From Lutraria lutraria (taxonomy: Eukaryota > Mollusca > Bivalvia > Venerida > Mactridae): a DNA stretch of 64,000 nucleotides. The position numbers were made by a program, and so were the translations under genes. The DNA is taken from assembly GCA_964023205.1 (NCBI GenBank), contig OZ026833.1:37054366-37118365 (forward strand), in the 5' to 3' direction. Below are positions 11,499-24,079 of the stretch, piece by piece. Under the pieces are notes generated by a model. It saw only the letters and a program-made list of their open reading frames with translations, was not told the origin of the DNA and ran no database searches. Positions within the stretch are counted from its first letter, which is position 1. Each line of letters starts with the position of its first letter.

Positions 11499-13063
11499 CA
11501 AGGGGTGCCCCAGAAGTTTATGGACTTGAGTAATAACTTAAAAAATGTATAAGTTTAACAAAAAAAATAATCGTTTCCGTCATAAATTTAATGTATCCTA
11601 AGCCTATAGTGATAAAAAATCACGAAGATACACATTAGACATATATTTTTACAAAAGTTTTTACAAGGTCACTTACCGCACTCAGCACAGTCTTCTGACG
11701 TCAATTTTGACATCATGCTGAATCGCTCATCAAACCTTTTCAATATAGTCCCCATCTGTTCTTATGCACTTCATATGACACGTTACCCACTTGCTGTAAG
11801 TGTCTCTGTACCATTGGGGGTCAAATAATGACACTTTTCTCTGGGTCTCGTGCACAAGCTCATCTGCACTGCTAAAGTGTACACCACGTATTTGGGACTT
11901 AACTTCCGAAAACACATGAAAATCCATGGGAGCCAAGTCAGGACTGTAAGGCGGATGTCTCAATCTTTGAAATCCGAGAATATCGATCTTAAGCTGTGTG
12001 GCAGATGATGTATGGTCCTGTGCGTTATCTTGTGCAGGATAATGCCTTCTGGATTAACATCCGGTCTCTTCTTCCTTAAGTTAGTGCATGCATCAGGTCT
12101 CTGCATAGAATCTGAAAATAGACATTTTGTACCGACATAAGAATACAAAATGTTTAACCTGTAATTAACTTACCTACAACTTAGATTGCATATTATTAAA
12201 CATCTGTACTGTGATAATTAAATATCAATAAGTAAAATATAGATATCTGTTACTTATAAACATGCTTTCCTTTGAATAGTAGGCGGCGTTTACAGTCTGT
12301 CATTCGGGCACCTGGTGAATGAGAAGCATCCCAGGTCTATCCATGAAAAACACATGTGTTTGCTGTCAGACTTGGTGATACGGGCTTTCTTTGGTGGTGT
12401 CTTCCACACGGATGATTTTGCCTTTGTTTCGAGATCATAATGCCATGACCATATGTATCAACCTGTGTGACGATGCGATCGAGAAATGCATCTCCTTCGG
12501 CCTCGTAACGATCCATAAACTCTTCAGAACATGACACGCGTTGGGCCTTTTGATCATCCGCAACAGCTTCGGCACCCACCTTGCATTACCTTTTTTCATA
12601 TGTAGATCATGTTCCAATGTTCTGTGCACTGTGTTTTTTGATATGTTCAACTCCGAAGATAAATTCCGTACTCTAAATCGCCTGTCTTCGTTAATCAAGT
12701 CTTTAAACTTCGTTACCAAAGTCGACCTAACACTTGGAAATCGTCCACAACGTTTATCATCTTCTATCGACTCCTGAACTTCTTTAAATCGTTTGTGCCA
12801 TTTAAATACTAATGATCAACTGCATTTCGAGTGACCGGCGCATTAAATAACTACACCGTTTTGTACAACGGACACGATTTTCCCGTGCATCTACTTCATC
12901 GGTTCCTATGGAAACACGTTTTGGCAACATAAGAAGAATTTTAAAAACATTGTTGGATTTAGGTTTAAATATATTTAAACTTTATTTTGTATAAAAAAAG
13001 CCAAATCTACCGACAAATAAACGAGAAATGGAAAAAGTCCACAAACTTCAGGGACACCCCTCG
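11499..13063 (-). mobile_element. Mariner-family DNA transposon, inactive
   Basis: Ends are inverted: left 'caaggggtgccccagaagtt', right end the reverse complement of 'cgaggggtgtccctgaagtt', each extended by TTRTGGAC. TA dinucleotides flank both (11497-11498 and 13064-13065). Length about 1565 bp, close to the usual mariner size of about 1.3 kb. It encodes a broken transposase on the minus strand. Confidence 0.85.
11730..12780 (-). pseudogene. Mariner transposase, frameshifted
   Basis: Pieces in three frames on the minus strand match mariner transposase in order: an N-terminal helix-turn-helix part ('ELNISKNTVHRTL', about 12600-12700), then 'RVSCSEEFMDRYEAEGDAFL' with the first catalytic-region context (12440-12550), 'RPDVNPEGIILH' (about 12050), and the C-terminal 'RHPPYSPDLAPMDFHVF' (11880-11960). 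The frame changes directly before the Asp of the second catalytic motif and again between segments, and the region around 12150-12340 is non-coding, so no active enzyme can be made. Confidence 0.85.
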
Positions 13064-13349
13064 TATATTTCATTTCATGATTTCATTTTATAGATGGATT
13101 AATGTGCTTTGCAAAATGACATGTGCTACCATTTGTATTCGTAGTTTCACTTTGGCATCCTCAGGAATTTGATGAATTAATAATGGTACAAACCAAATGG
13201 TACTCATACATATGTTTTTACGTTAAACATACACATGTATATCTTATGTGTTTTTATTTCATTTTTTGTTGTTTATACATCAATACGTGTACGCCATGTA
13301 TATGGGAGTGATCTCCTTTTATTATTTTCATACTATTGTCTAGATTTCC

Positions 13350-13431
13350 CTTACCCTGGATTATCCGAAACCCCAGATTATCTGAAGTAATTTTTCGGTC
13401 CTGACGACTTTGGATAATCAGGGTTTTACTG
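13350..13431. mobile_element. Very short pogo/Tigger-like palindromic MITE
   Basis: About 82 bp: 'accctggattatccgaaacc' at the left and 'tttggataatcagggtttta' at the right are inverted, leaving almost no internal sequence. Confidence 0.55.
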
Positions 13432-15540
13432 TATTAGAAAATTCATTACGGAAATGCTTGTTTTGGGCCCTTTATTTGTTAAAAACTCATATTTCTTTAA
13501 TACAAAATTACTTGTAGAAATATCAGAAACAATAGTGAACAAACTCTACCTCTTTTTTTGGCTTCTTTTTATTGTAGATAGAGATTGTCCCTTTTTTAAG
13601 GATAAACATCAATTCTGTAACTTTTATAACATCACCAACATAGTATCATCCCTCAGCTTCTTTTCTAAATAATGCAGTTTTTACTGGAGGTCCAAAGTCA
13701 TCCACCAGTGTAATGAATCTTGTCTGTAACTCTCCATTTCATAGAGTTTTTTATGGGGCATGTCTGCAATTTATAAAGAATAAACTATACTTAACAAAAA
13801 AAGTGAGAAATAAAGATATAAAGTAAAAATCAGTATTAAACTATCTTTATTTCAGTTTTAAATGAACTTTTATTTGACTATATATATACTTCAAATACAA
13901 AAAGTCAAGTTATTCTTTTATGTTTATATTTTGGTAAAAGTTTATAAATTATAGCAACATTTTTATCAAGGGCATACTGTAAACTAAATGTTTCACATGA
14001 TAGTTGCAGTATTCTTAATTAGTATAATTATTAGCACATAAATCTTATTTTCATTTAGTTAGCAGATAGTAAAGATTGATGCAAACAACAGTACAAAAAC
14101 TGCAAATTAAGGAAGTTATGTATATAAAACGTATACCATGTTTAAAAAGCCTGAGAGCTGATAAACTATAATTTTTTAGTCAAGCATAACCAACTTTAGT
14201 GTAAGTTTTCTACATAATTACAACATTTGTATAATAAAACTCAAATATTGGCCAACCTCTGTAATTTCGATTCATGATAACAGTTGATGGTGATGTGGCA
14301 ACAGTAGCTTCAATGAAGCAATGGTTTCCTCAATTTAATGAAAGTCTCAGGGATAGCAAAGTTAGGCAAACTTGTTGTCTACAGTTGATTTTGGACACCT
14401 GAAAAATATTTTTTTTATATTGTTATAGTTATCATACCAAAATACCTAAAAATCATTAATTCCTATGAGATTCCTGTATTAAATTATCATTCCTTTACAC
14501 CTAATCATAAGGCAGCGCAGTCAATTTCTTCATCTATAAATAACAATATCTACATCAGTATCAATGTATCATTATACATTTTAATTTTGTTGATTTTCAA
14601 TTTTCGAGTTATCTCCCTTTCAATGCTAGGTATAATTTCTTATGAAGACTTCAATATTCATTTTTAAAATTTAGCTACTTGAGTATGATTCTAATCATAT
14701 CCAAACAATTATTCTGCATATAATTGGACGGTCAGATATATATAACTTTATACACTTCCATTATGTAGATGGTTAATCAAGTCACAGAAAAACATACAAT
14801 TCTGTCAGTTACATAAATGATGCATGCACTGTATAATTTACAAATAACAAATAACTTATTTAATGAGGCAGATTGTATTTCACATTTCAAATGTATCAGA
14901 TTCTGTATATTGTCAAAATCAAAGGAAGTGCAACCAAAAGCAGGAGTAACTGACATTAATAGAGTCATTGAAGAAAACTTGTCCAAGAAAATCAGATTCA
15001 GAAAGCAACATAAGCAGCACATTATCTTAGAGACAGCTAGGATGGGAAATATGGTGAAACAATAACCTGTCAATCCTTTCCTAAGTCTCTTTCATTTCAG
15101 CATTACCATGGCTGTATTAACAATGAAGACCAAATACTGAAATAATATAATAAATTGAACATATAATTATAGATAGATACATTTTATTTGAGAGATATAA
15201 GACAATATGTCCAACATTTCACACATAACAAAAACAAATATTTGGTTACATAAAATATAAATGTTCAGTTTCTTAAAAATACATGTGTAAATACATGTTT
15301 TAAAAAAAAGACAGAAGTTCAGCAAATTTTAAAATATTAGTTCACCTTAAACATGTAATTTCACAAGTATGTAAAATTTTAAGTTTTAATACATAAATAT
15401 TATACACGATTTATATGAGGGAAAAAGCTAGTACAACATCTAGTCTAACAAGGTTCAACAGGCATTCATAGATTATAACTCCTTTCATAAATAACTCTCA
15501 GGATTCATACAAATTCTATGGTAAATGTTTAGTGATTTTA
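13432..15540. other. Non-coding, nothing secure
   Basis: AT-rich. The plus-strand ORF at 14817-15065 encodes a Lys-rich peptide of 82 aa, but an antisense ORF covers the same bases and no splice signals bound it, so I do not annotate it as a gene. Confidence 0.35.
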
Positions 15541-16502
15541 AAACCAGGGTTGCAAGCAAATATGACTAAATATATTCCCTGACTTTTTCTCACTGACCAA
15601 ATCAAGTATTTCACTAAACCTAAACCACCCTAAATGTGAGCTTCCTCCTCCTCCTCATGCTTTGAAAATATTGTAAAAGTTGTTGACCTTGTTGAAATTT
15701 AGAAAAATGTTAATATCTGTATATACTGCATGTAGACTTACCTTTTTCTTTATCAAATAAGATTGATTGATATGTACTTGAAAGACAGAATTCATATGAT
15801 CTGTGACCTCATCTGAAACTAAAAATTATGCAGAGCAAGTTAAGAGAACTAATATAATGAATGAGTACTTCTTATTGCATGTAAGAATAAATATAATATG
15901 AACAGCATAATGTTCCAGATATTGAAACTTATTCAGTGACTCCTTGCTGTGACAAATACCCTCACATGCCACTTTTAACACTGAATGTTTAAGTTTTTCA
16001 GACATGTTATTGGCTATAACTTGAAGATTTGAACTTTTAAGAGGCAGTTTTAACTTGTTCTTTTGTATGACATACTGTCACATGTTTGTTAAATTTCTGC
16101 CAAGTATTTCTGAAATCCATCCATGTTTGACAAAGTTATTGAGCTGACCCATGAGATGGTCAGTTGCTGCGCTCATAAGTGGCAGAAAATGAATGATAAT
16201 ACATGTAATTATTACTGATGGGATATTATAATAATAATAATACAAACACAAGTAGAGACAATCACAATACAATACACGAAGGAAAATAAAACATCTATAC
16301 AAGACATGGATTTCAAATCTACAACATGTTCATACTTATATAGACTAGTGCTGTTTCAATATTTTTATCATGGTAATTGTTTGGGTCTACACGGCCTATA
16401 ATCACATGATATATAGTCACCGTTTGATAATGATTGATACCACAGCTAGGTCTAGAAAAATGGCGGTGCCCACAAGTTAGAAGGTAAGTCGTATTTTTCA
16501 TT
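15541..16502. repeat. Tandem duplication, copy 1 (about 963 bp)
   Basis: Begins 'aaccagggttgcaagcaaat' and ends just before the same words at 16504. The part up to 'attgagctgac' (A, 15541-16147) recurs at 16504-17107; the rest (B, from about 16140) recurs at 18514-18876. Differences between copies are single bases (for example 'aaatatattccc' versus 'aaaaatattccc'), so the duplication is recent. Confidence 0.85.
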
Positions 16503-16503
16503 A

Positions 16504-17107
16504 AAACCAGGGTTGCAAGCAAATATGACTAAAAATATTCCCTGACTTTTTCTCACTGACCAAATCAAGTATTTCACTAAACCTAAACCACCCTAAATGT
16601 GAGCTTCCTCCTCCTCCTCATGCTTTGAAAATATTGTAAAAGTTGTTGACCTTGTTGAAATTTAGAAAAATGTTAATATCTGTATATACTGCATGTAGAC
16701 TTACCTTTTTCTTTATCAAATAAGATTGATTGATATGTACTTGAAAGACAGAATTCATATGATCTGTGACCTCATCTGAAACTAAAAATTATGCACAGCA
16801 AGTTAAGAGAACTAATATAATGAATGAGTACTTCTTATTGCATGTAAGAATAAATATAATATGAACAGCATAATGTTCCAGATATTGAAACTTATTCAGT
16901 GACTCCTTGCTGTGACAAATACCCTCACATGCCACTTTTAACACTGAATGTTTAAGTTTTTCAGACATGTTATTGGCTATAACTTGAAGATTTGAACTTT
17001 TAAGAGGCAGTTTTAACTTGTTCTTTTGTATGACATACTGTCACATGTTTGTTAAATTTCTGCCAAGTATTTCTGAAATCCATCCATGTTTGACAAAGTT
17101 ATTGAGC
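16504..17107. repeat. Tandem duplication, copy 2, left part
   Basis: Near-identical to 15541-16147. Copy 2 is split after 'gagctgac' by a 1.4-kb insertion and resumes at 18514. Confidence 0.85.
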
Positions 17108-18513
17108 TGACACAAACAAAAACCTAATTAATTACCTTTGACCTCGGATGTACAGCTAGGCCAAATGCTTCACACCAAATATCATAGCTCAATGACTTAT
17201 TGTTTCCGACAAGAGATTTAATAACAAATCATATACTAGTAAGAGACTATGTATGTAATAATCAAGTTACCCCAAGGCAGAGTCAATTTAGACCCTGCAG
17301 GTTCATACTTGGTAAAAGCCACAAGTGTTTAAATATTTAATTGACCTAGCCACACATCAATTTAACATGTATGTGCAGTGGGGCTTCATCCCCACTTCAC
17401 TAATGCTAGGTTCCCACAATCACGATTCGCATCACAACTGAAATTGTGATGTTAATCGTGGTCCAATGGTGTTGGTCCTATCAGAGCTTATTAGATCTTC
17501 AGGTCATTCATGGTAATCGTGTTTATCGCAGATTGTTTTAACTGTTCACCGTTCAAAAATGTCTACAATTAACAAGATCAATTATCAATCTGGATAAGCG
17601 TATCAGGTTGTATTTGATCATTGCAAAATGCAACAGATCCTATTGGATCATCACAAAGCACGACAATTCGTATTCCATTGGGTTACCAAATCGTGGTGAT
17701 TGGAGACCGATCTTGGTCATCATCAGTCATTATTAACTGTTGAGGGTTGTACTGTACTCTAAAAGTTGAAGAAACAGTGATGTCCATACTCAGTCGGGAA
17801 GTATATATACCAGTCTAGGACCAGTTGTAACTTAATTTGTGATAACCAATGATTCTGATCGTGATTATACACTGATAGACAATCATATTATATCGTTATG
17901 GAGCGCATCACTTGGAATCCCAACTGTGGTGATCATGTCAGATCTAGACCAAAATTAAAACCATCCCATCAAAATGTATGTGGCCGCATCTGAATGTGAA
18001 GCCAAACTATAACAGATCGTTACACATGAAGCTGTCAAATCGTGAACGAGTAGCAGTAGCCCAACAAATCGTATCTGAATCATGTATTAACTTGGATTAC
18101 TTCATATCCAAACCTGTAATTTCATTCAATGATGACCAATCGTGGCGTTCTTAGTAGATTATAAGACAGTGGGGACCTAGCATAAGTATTTACTTTTAGT
18201 GATGAAGATATTTGAAGGATTTTTTCTGCTGTTTGTTGTAGGTCTCTTCTGTGGGTAGTTTTATATGCCCTGTAAAGGGTGCAAATAAAATGAAAATGTT
18301 TCCCCTCTCAATACGTACAGACAACTGCTTGTATTTAATAAATAAATGACATTTTCCAAATATATGAATATAAGAGAAGTTTACAATAAACAAACAGACA
18401 TTATCAAATATAATGAGAAAAAATGCACGATGAATGAACATGAAAAATAAAATAACATCTATACCTGTGAAGGGTGCATATTAAATGAAAGTGTTTCTCT
18501 CTCAATATGTACA
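17108..18513. mobile_element. 1.4-kb insertion flanked by 8-bp GAGCTGAC direct repeats
   Basis: The insertion splits the second copy of the duplication exactly at GAGCTGAC, which is present on both sides (17100-17107 and 18514-18521). An 8-bp target duplication is typical of hAT elements, but I cannot find hAT-type terminal inverted repeats. A deletion in copy 1 between short direct repeats is the alternative. The insertion carries a second element at 17404-18182 and two related 50-bp segments near 18268 and 18473 ('ctgtraagggtgcawa'). Confidence 0.55.
17404..18182. mobile_element. MITE with TAA target duplication (PIF/Harbinger-like)
   Basis: Inverted termini TGCTAGGTTCCCAC (left) and GTGGGGACCTAGCA (right), with TAA on both sides (17401-17403, 18183-18185). 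The interior is rich in degenerate 'atcgtg' and 'cacgat' words and is non-coding. A 3-bp TWA duplication is the PIF/Harbinger signature. Confidence 0.7.
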
Positions 18514-18876
18514 GCGAGCTGACCCATGAGATGGTCAGTTGCTGCGCTCATAAGTGGCAGAAAATGAATGATAATACATGTAATTATTACTGATGGGATA
18601 TTATAATAATAATAATACAAACACAAGTAGAGACAATCACAATACAATACACGAAGGAAAATAAAACATCTATACAAGACATGGATTTCAAATCTACAAC
18701 ATGTTCATACTTATATAGACTAGTGCTGTTTCAATATTTTTATCATGGTAATTGTTTGGGTCTACACGGCCTATAATCACATGATATATAGTCACCGTTT
18801 GATAATGATTGATACCACAGCTAGGTCTAGAAAAATGGCGGTGCCCACAAGTTAGAAGGTAAGTCGTATTTTTCAT
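18514..18876. repeat. Tandem duplication, copy 2, right part
   Basis: Near-identical to 16140-16502, including (ATA)n microsatellite and the 'atggcggtgcccacaagtt' segment. Minus-strand ORFs here (starting Met-Tyr-Arg-Cys-Phe) are just the duplicated sequence. Confidence 0.85.
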
Positions 18877-18901
18877 TGATAGTTTAAATGTTTCTAGTTT
18901 T

Positions 18902-18984
18902 TCATGTAGCCCATGTTCCTGCCAGCAATTTTCTGAATCCATCGTTACCAAAATTAACATTGTTACATAGATTTTCCATAGACT
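18902..18984 (-). CDS. Possible coding exon of a minus-strand host gene
   Basis: On the minus strand a strong acceptor (TTTTTTTTCTTATTTCTTTGCAG) precedes 27 open codons in one frame ('SMENLCNNVNFGNDGFRKLL'), ending in TGA at 18902-18904. A second frame is open much longer (to 18694) but runs into the AT-rich duplicated repeat. Either reading is possible. No family recognised. It may belong to the same gene as the exon at 7363-7501. Confidence 0.35.
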
Positions 18985-19170
18985 CTGCAAAGAAATAAGA
19001 AAAAAAAGATAATGAAAAAGTCAGTCCACTTAAAATTACAACTAATTTTAATGCATACTAACCCTCAAAATGACATTTCATCTCTGTTTCTGCTGATGAC
19101 ACATGTTGTGCATAAGTGTATAATACAGATATTCGTTAACTGCACCGGTATTCGATTTACACCGGTAAAC

Positions 19171-19376
19171 CAGGGCCTGTTTTCCAAAAATTGGGAAGGG
19201 CCTTAGCCTTTCATTTTGGGAAATCCAAGCGCGATATTTGGCCAAATTTTGAGAAGGTTAGACTACTGAGTTTGAAAAGCATTGCATTTTTGGGAGTTTC
19301 TTGCCTAAAATTGGGAAAAATACAGCTTTTTTACAATTGGGAAGTCACCGTATTTAGGCCAGGAGAAAAAACCCTG
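19171..19376. mobile_element. MITE with CAGGG...CCCTG ends
   Basis: 206 bp beginning CAGGGCCTGTTTTCC and ending GAAAAAACCCTG, flanked by TAAAC on each side (19166-19170, 19377-19381). The interior repeats 'ttgggaa' words. Non-coding. Confidence 0.6.
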
Positions 19377-19381
19377 TAAAC

Positions 19382-20807
19382 AGCTAAATGAATGTACCTA
19401 GGATATCTCCTGAAGAAGACCAGAAATGTACACAATATAATGTCTGTTGATAAGTCAAATCATCAGATTATTTCTTGGTGAGGTCTTAGACTCCTTCTGT
19501 ACAAATATCAGCATTGCACAAAACCTACATGGCCCGGAATACATAAAAAATTATCGCCACTAGCATTCAGAATTTTTGTGTACACACCATCACTCCTGGA
19601 TACCCAGAATACACAGACATTTATTGATTTGTTTGATCATACAATACTTGTATTTCCCTTTCGTCAGAGGTAATACGAACTTATAAATTAGAATAACCTT
19701 GATTCAAGCTAAATACGAGGACATAAAGATCGCAAATTCGCGAAAACATATGACATTCAAATAACTAGCACTTTCAAAACAGATAAAAACAGTCAACAAT
19801 TATATTGCATCATTATGTGCATCACATTTTATCAACAAGAATGAACTCATACGAGGTATACATGTAGTAGTTCATAAACAGGAATATACTTTACATCAGC
19901 ATGCGAGAACATCCCGTAGTTCTGGACGCTTGCTGACCCATGGTCTCTACAAAGGAGACAAATATGAATGACTAAAATAAAAGCGCTGAAAGCTCCCGAA
20001 ACATGAGTCATTCACAATGTCTCTGCCCGTTAAGATCATCGGTTGTCTTAGCTAAAAAAGGACAAAGAAAGTTAAAAATAAACCAATCAAAATTTGTCAA
20101 CAGTCAAAAAGTTTACGCATAAAATACACTATCAATGTATTTAGTAATGGACTGTATTGTACACTTACTATAATCATGGTAAGTAACTGATGAAATCATA
20201 TTTCAGCAGCCTATTGAATGTTTGTACCAAAACTGCTTATCACTTTTCTTTTTTATCAACTTGAACATTATTTGCTAAGAATCGTAATTATAATTTATTA
20301 TTAAGTGTCTTTTCTCCACTATTCCCTTTTTGCCCTCTTAAATATTGCCCCTGTCAATATTTTGCCCGCCCGAGGGGGGCGGCGGGCTGACCCAGAGGAA
20401 TTTAATTGACATTTCTAAAATTTTGATGTCTATGAATCCCCACCCTAGAGACAATTTAACTGTATTCGTCTAAATACCCACCATATCTAGCATACTTGGT
20501 GTATGAAATGCGACATGGATGTAAAACCCTGTCAAAGTGTATAAAAAAGTTTATCAAAGTCCCGCCTGTCGGAAATGGTCTGCTGTCTAAAGTCCCGCGT
20601 ATGTTCACCCCTCACACTCCCGGTCGATAAAATATCAACAGGTGCATATGTACTTATTGCCATTTGTTGTATGCATGTATTTGTGTAATATTGTAAGTTG
20701 ACATATTTGTATTATTGTATATAATTATTAATAAAGTCAATTATTAAAAATAAGATTCTGTTATGCTCTGTTCAGTTTAATAGGAAATGAGTCGACATTG
20801 CAATTTG
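19382..20807. other. Non-coding, possible 5' region of a minus-strand gene
   Basis: Mostly AT-rich. A locally CpG-richer stretch at 19840-20060 contains an ATG on the minus strand followed by about 15 open codons and a GTAAAG donor-like site, too little to call. A G/C cluster 'cgcccgaggggggcggcggg' at about 20368 stands out from its surroundings. Confidence 0.3.
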
Positions 20808-21078
20808 CTTGTTTGTTTGTTTGTTTATTTGAGTTTTACACCCCCATTTCAACAGTCAGAGTCACATGAGATGGACAGTAACTGTTCTTGAACTTAATTA
20901 CTGTTTCTTTCAAGGAACGACAATTATGTGTCCAAGTACTAGAGGTCCCACCCTCCGTAAGCAACTGCCTGAATTTTCACATAAAGAGACATACCATGAC
21001 CCTCTATATATCAATGAGACGTTACAGTGATTTAAAGTCAGCGATCTTTACCCACTCGACCACGGACGCGGGTCGTAC
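20808..21078 (-). mobile_element. tRNA-derived SINE, minus strand
   Basis: Same family as 58285-58532. Minus strand head 'gacccgcgtccgtggtcgag' with an A box, a degraded B box, body 'gtgaaaattcaggcagttgc', and a (TTTG)n tail at 20808-20830, i.e. (CAAA)n on the SINE strand. Confidence 0.7.
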
Positions 21079-21640
21079 TGCCTAGCACGGGGCTTTATCC
21101 ATTTGTGAAAATAAGAAAATAGAATTATAATTAGTCTCAAATAGATATGTATATTTGTGTACTATAAGTACACATTCTCTTTCTATAGTATACGAAATGT
21201 GTGTACGGTTTCAAGCCGTAATAATATACCACACTATTAATCATAACTATTTTGAATCATATGCTACGCAAATTTGTATATTTATGAACAAGTACGCATT
21301 CTCTTTTTATAGTAAATGAAATATGTGTACGCCGGTTTCAAGTCGTAAGATTATACACGAATGCGAATGCAATACCTCCAGGTGCGTAGCTTGACCAATA
21401 ATGATGTATATGCAGACATTCTGAATGATGCTAGTGGGGGGGGGGGACATATACTTGGGCCTAAGTGCGTTTAATAGATTTCACTTGAAAATCTATGTAT
21501 GTTTAAACAATAATAATTATGAGACCTATAACTTTGACAACAAACGAAGTCTCTCGAAAAACAAGTTCATGTATTATTGTATCTTCAACACTTATTTATC
21601 ATCTTACAAGATTTTACTCCACGCATATAATTTAGTGCAC
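21079..21640. repeat. Diverged direct repeat around 'gtacrcattctcttt'
   Basis: The segment 'agtacacattctctttctatagtatacgaaatgtgtgtacgg' (about 21169) recurs about 120 bp further ('agtacgcattctctttttatagtaaatgaaatatgtgtacgc', 21291), each followed by 'tttcaagycgta'. A G11 run lies at 21436-21446. No gene. Confidence 0.5.
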
Positions 21641-21644
21641 TGAA

Positions 21645-21850
21645 TTCGGCTCCGCAGCAGCTTAATGGTAGCCGTGTGATCAGAGTTTGATCCCCTGTCG
21701 TGGAAGGTTATAATTAGACGAAATGTCATCTATCAACAAAGGTATCATCCACATGTGGAACATGTGTCGGTTCCTTGTGGAAGGTCAACACAGGATAGTG
21801 CTGGTCCAGGAGCAAAGGTTAGGTGAAACAACCACGGAATACACCGAGAC
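21645..21850 (+). mobile_element. Possible second-family SINE
   Basis: A head with B-box-like 'agtttgatcccc' is followed by 'catgtgtcggttccttgtgg' and 'ggtcaacacagg', a conserved-core-like arrangement as in V- or RUDI-type bivalve SINEs. No tail or duplication identified. Confidence 0.3.
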
Positions 21851-23462
21851 CAAGCAAAATGATTTATGATTTATAAAAGCCGTAGTTTTATATCTTTAAC
21901 ATCTAACCAGACATACGGTTACAATATTTTTAGGAATCGAAGATGCATGCTGGGCGCTGGTTAGATCCAAAAAGCAAATTTGGGCAATATTCATAATGAA
22001 TATAGGGGAAATAGATGTCTTGGGGAAAACATGCAGTATATTTTCATAGGGGAAGACACAAACTATCAGTGTCACTTATCTTTGTAAAATCAGATAATTA
22101 TTTCCGCCATGGATATGGATGCATCCACTAAATACGTAATTTTGTTATAATGTGCAAAGTATATTCAGTCATATGAATAATCATGGCGGCGTAACTATTA
22201 ACAATTTGCCATGCCACAAGCAGTTGGCAACTTTTGCATGCTTAATTGGGCGGTATTAGCTCCTGTGAGTACATCTTTTGAAAAATCAAACAATATCATT
22301 CCGAAACGACCTGCACATAAGGTACTTAAACTGTATGGAAATGGTAGATTTCAACACATTTAAAAAGCATTTGAACTTGACAGAGTTGCAACACGGTTGG
22401 GCTGTAGAAAAAACGTGTGTGATGACCGATGATCACCGTCTTTGGTCAGAACATCTTCACCAGCCAAGTCAGCAGGGGCATGGCGTTCCTTTTCTCGATG
22501 TTTCGTTACCTCCCGCCACGTTTAAAACACGCGCAATGTAATTTTTTACAGACCAGTAACCACAAAAATAGCGTGAGAATATTTTCATTTACCATGGAGC
22601 GATTATGACATCGTGTTTTTTTGTGAATTTCAAATTCTCTAATATCAATGTTCCGTCGAAAAACATCAAATTTTTCAATGCTCTCTACAACCCTCACAAC
22701 CCTCAGTTTTTATTGCATTTTTGGTACTTTTATATTTACCATATTTTGGAATGATGTGCACGCAGCTGCGTATTCTGCGTTCTGTGGTAGCTACACGCCT
22801 GACCTCCAGTGGTTGAAACGGATTTCCAATTTTCTAATTAATATGTTCAATTTCCATACAAAGATACCAGTTTGATGAGTGTTGTAAATACTTGTTAGAT
22901 TTGTTTTATTCCGAAAAGTTTGTACATGTATATTGTTTATATATTGCACCTTCTCCGTCTAATCGTAGCCTGCTTTCATCTTTACGACCTTCATTTTTGC
23001 GATCTCGTCTCTCGGACAGTATAATTATAAAAAACACAGTTTATCATTAAAAGAAGCTTCTAAAATATATTCTTTGTTTATGTATACATTTGTCCATCAC
23101 TCCACACATAGTTAATTAATATCTGAAAGCTTTCATCAGTTATCCAACTTTGTTTATAAAACATGCGTATCAATATGTCCTTACTGTTTTGTCATTACTA
23201 TGTACTTTATTTGTAAAAGCTTTTTATTTGCACCAATGTCATTGTCACGTTTATATATTTTGATGCATGTAATATTGTTATATTCACATGGGCCTTTTGG
23301 CCTAATGAATTTTAGATATAAATTATTGTACTTTTAGTTAAACATTTTTATTAGCACTGTTCAGCTTGAATTTGAAGTAATTATGCTGGTCCCTTGTAAG
23401 TCCAACAGTTTGCTTTACAAAATAAGTTCCCAATTTTGAAACTGCCAACGGTTACCCATGAA
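21851..23462. other. Non-coding, nothing secure
   Basis: ORFs at 22278-22541 and 22648-22875 are overlapped by antisense ORFs and lack domains. No splice-bounded exon recognised. Confidence 0.35.
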
Positions 23463-23543
23463 AGTCAGATCGGGATTCGAACCCGAATCTCCCCATAGCC
23501 AATTACTGGTCTGGGTTGCTTTATCCAGTTGAGCTATCTGACC
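23463..23543 (-). tRNA. tRNA-like pol III unit, probably pseudogene or SINE head
   Basis: On the minus strand the acceptor stem pairs (GGTCAGA with TCTGACT), the A box is intact (TAGCTCAACTGG), and the T arm is perfect (TCGGG TTCGAAT CCCGA). The anticodon arm does not form a clean 5-bp stem with a U33 loop, so I cannot assign an anticodon. Either a decayed tRNA or the promoter head of a short retroposon. Confidence 0.45.
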
Positions 23544-24079
23544 TTAAAATCATAGATAAACAGCAATTCATTTGTTTTGAAATAAACGATGATTATTACA
23601 GAATCCCTCTACAAAAGTTGTGTTAAAATGAATAGTTAAAATAAAGTTATCAACGGCCCCACGTTTTACCAGAATACCCCCCCCCCCCCTATTTACCAGA
23701 ATATACCGAAGTACACTTCCAAATCATGGGAATCACAGGAATACCCCTGTAGGATATTTGTTGTAAGTGTACGTGGTTCAAATAACATCCGACTGAAGAG
23801 CAATATACAACAGTCCTAGCAACTTTATAAGAAGTATCTAAACCATAAAATGACGATATTACGCATGAAAAAGATACTTGTTGACATTGATGGTCATCAA
23901 CATATAACTGTATTAAGCAATCTTGGGAAAATATTTACAGGTATTCTAGACGCGCGAGTAGGAAACAAAGTACAATAATCAAAATGTTTTATCCGATGCT
24001 CAGTTCGTTTTTTTTAAATAGCACATTACAGTAGATACGATTTAAGTTTCGCAAAATTTGATAGATCATTGATTGAATG
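23544..24079. other. Non-coding; poly-C tract
   Basis: A C14 tract at about 23681-23694 within 'gaatacccc...tatttaccagaata', itself a small repeat of 'ttaccagaata'. Nothing else recognised. Confidence 0.4.

Noticed and set aside
14817..15065. 82-aa Lys-rich plus-strand ORF
   Set aside because: An antisense ORF of 98 aa covers the same bases and there is no domain, promoter or splice support.
19887..19947. Possible minus-strand first coding exon (starts Met-Gly-Gln-Gln)
   Set aside because: About 15 codons followed by a GTAAAG donor, but the phase does not join to the candidate exon at 18984 and nothing else supports it.
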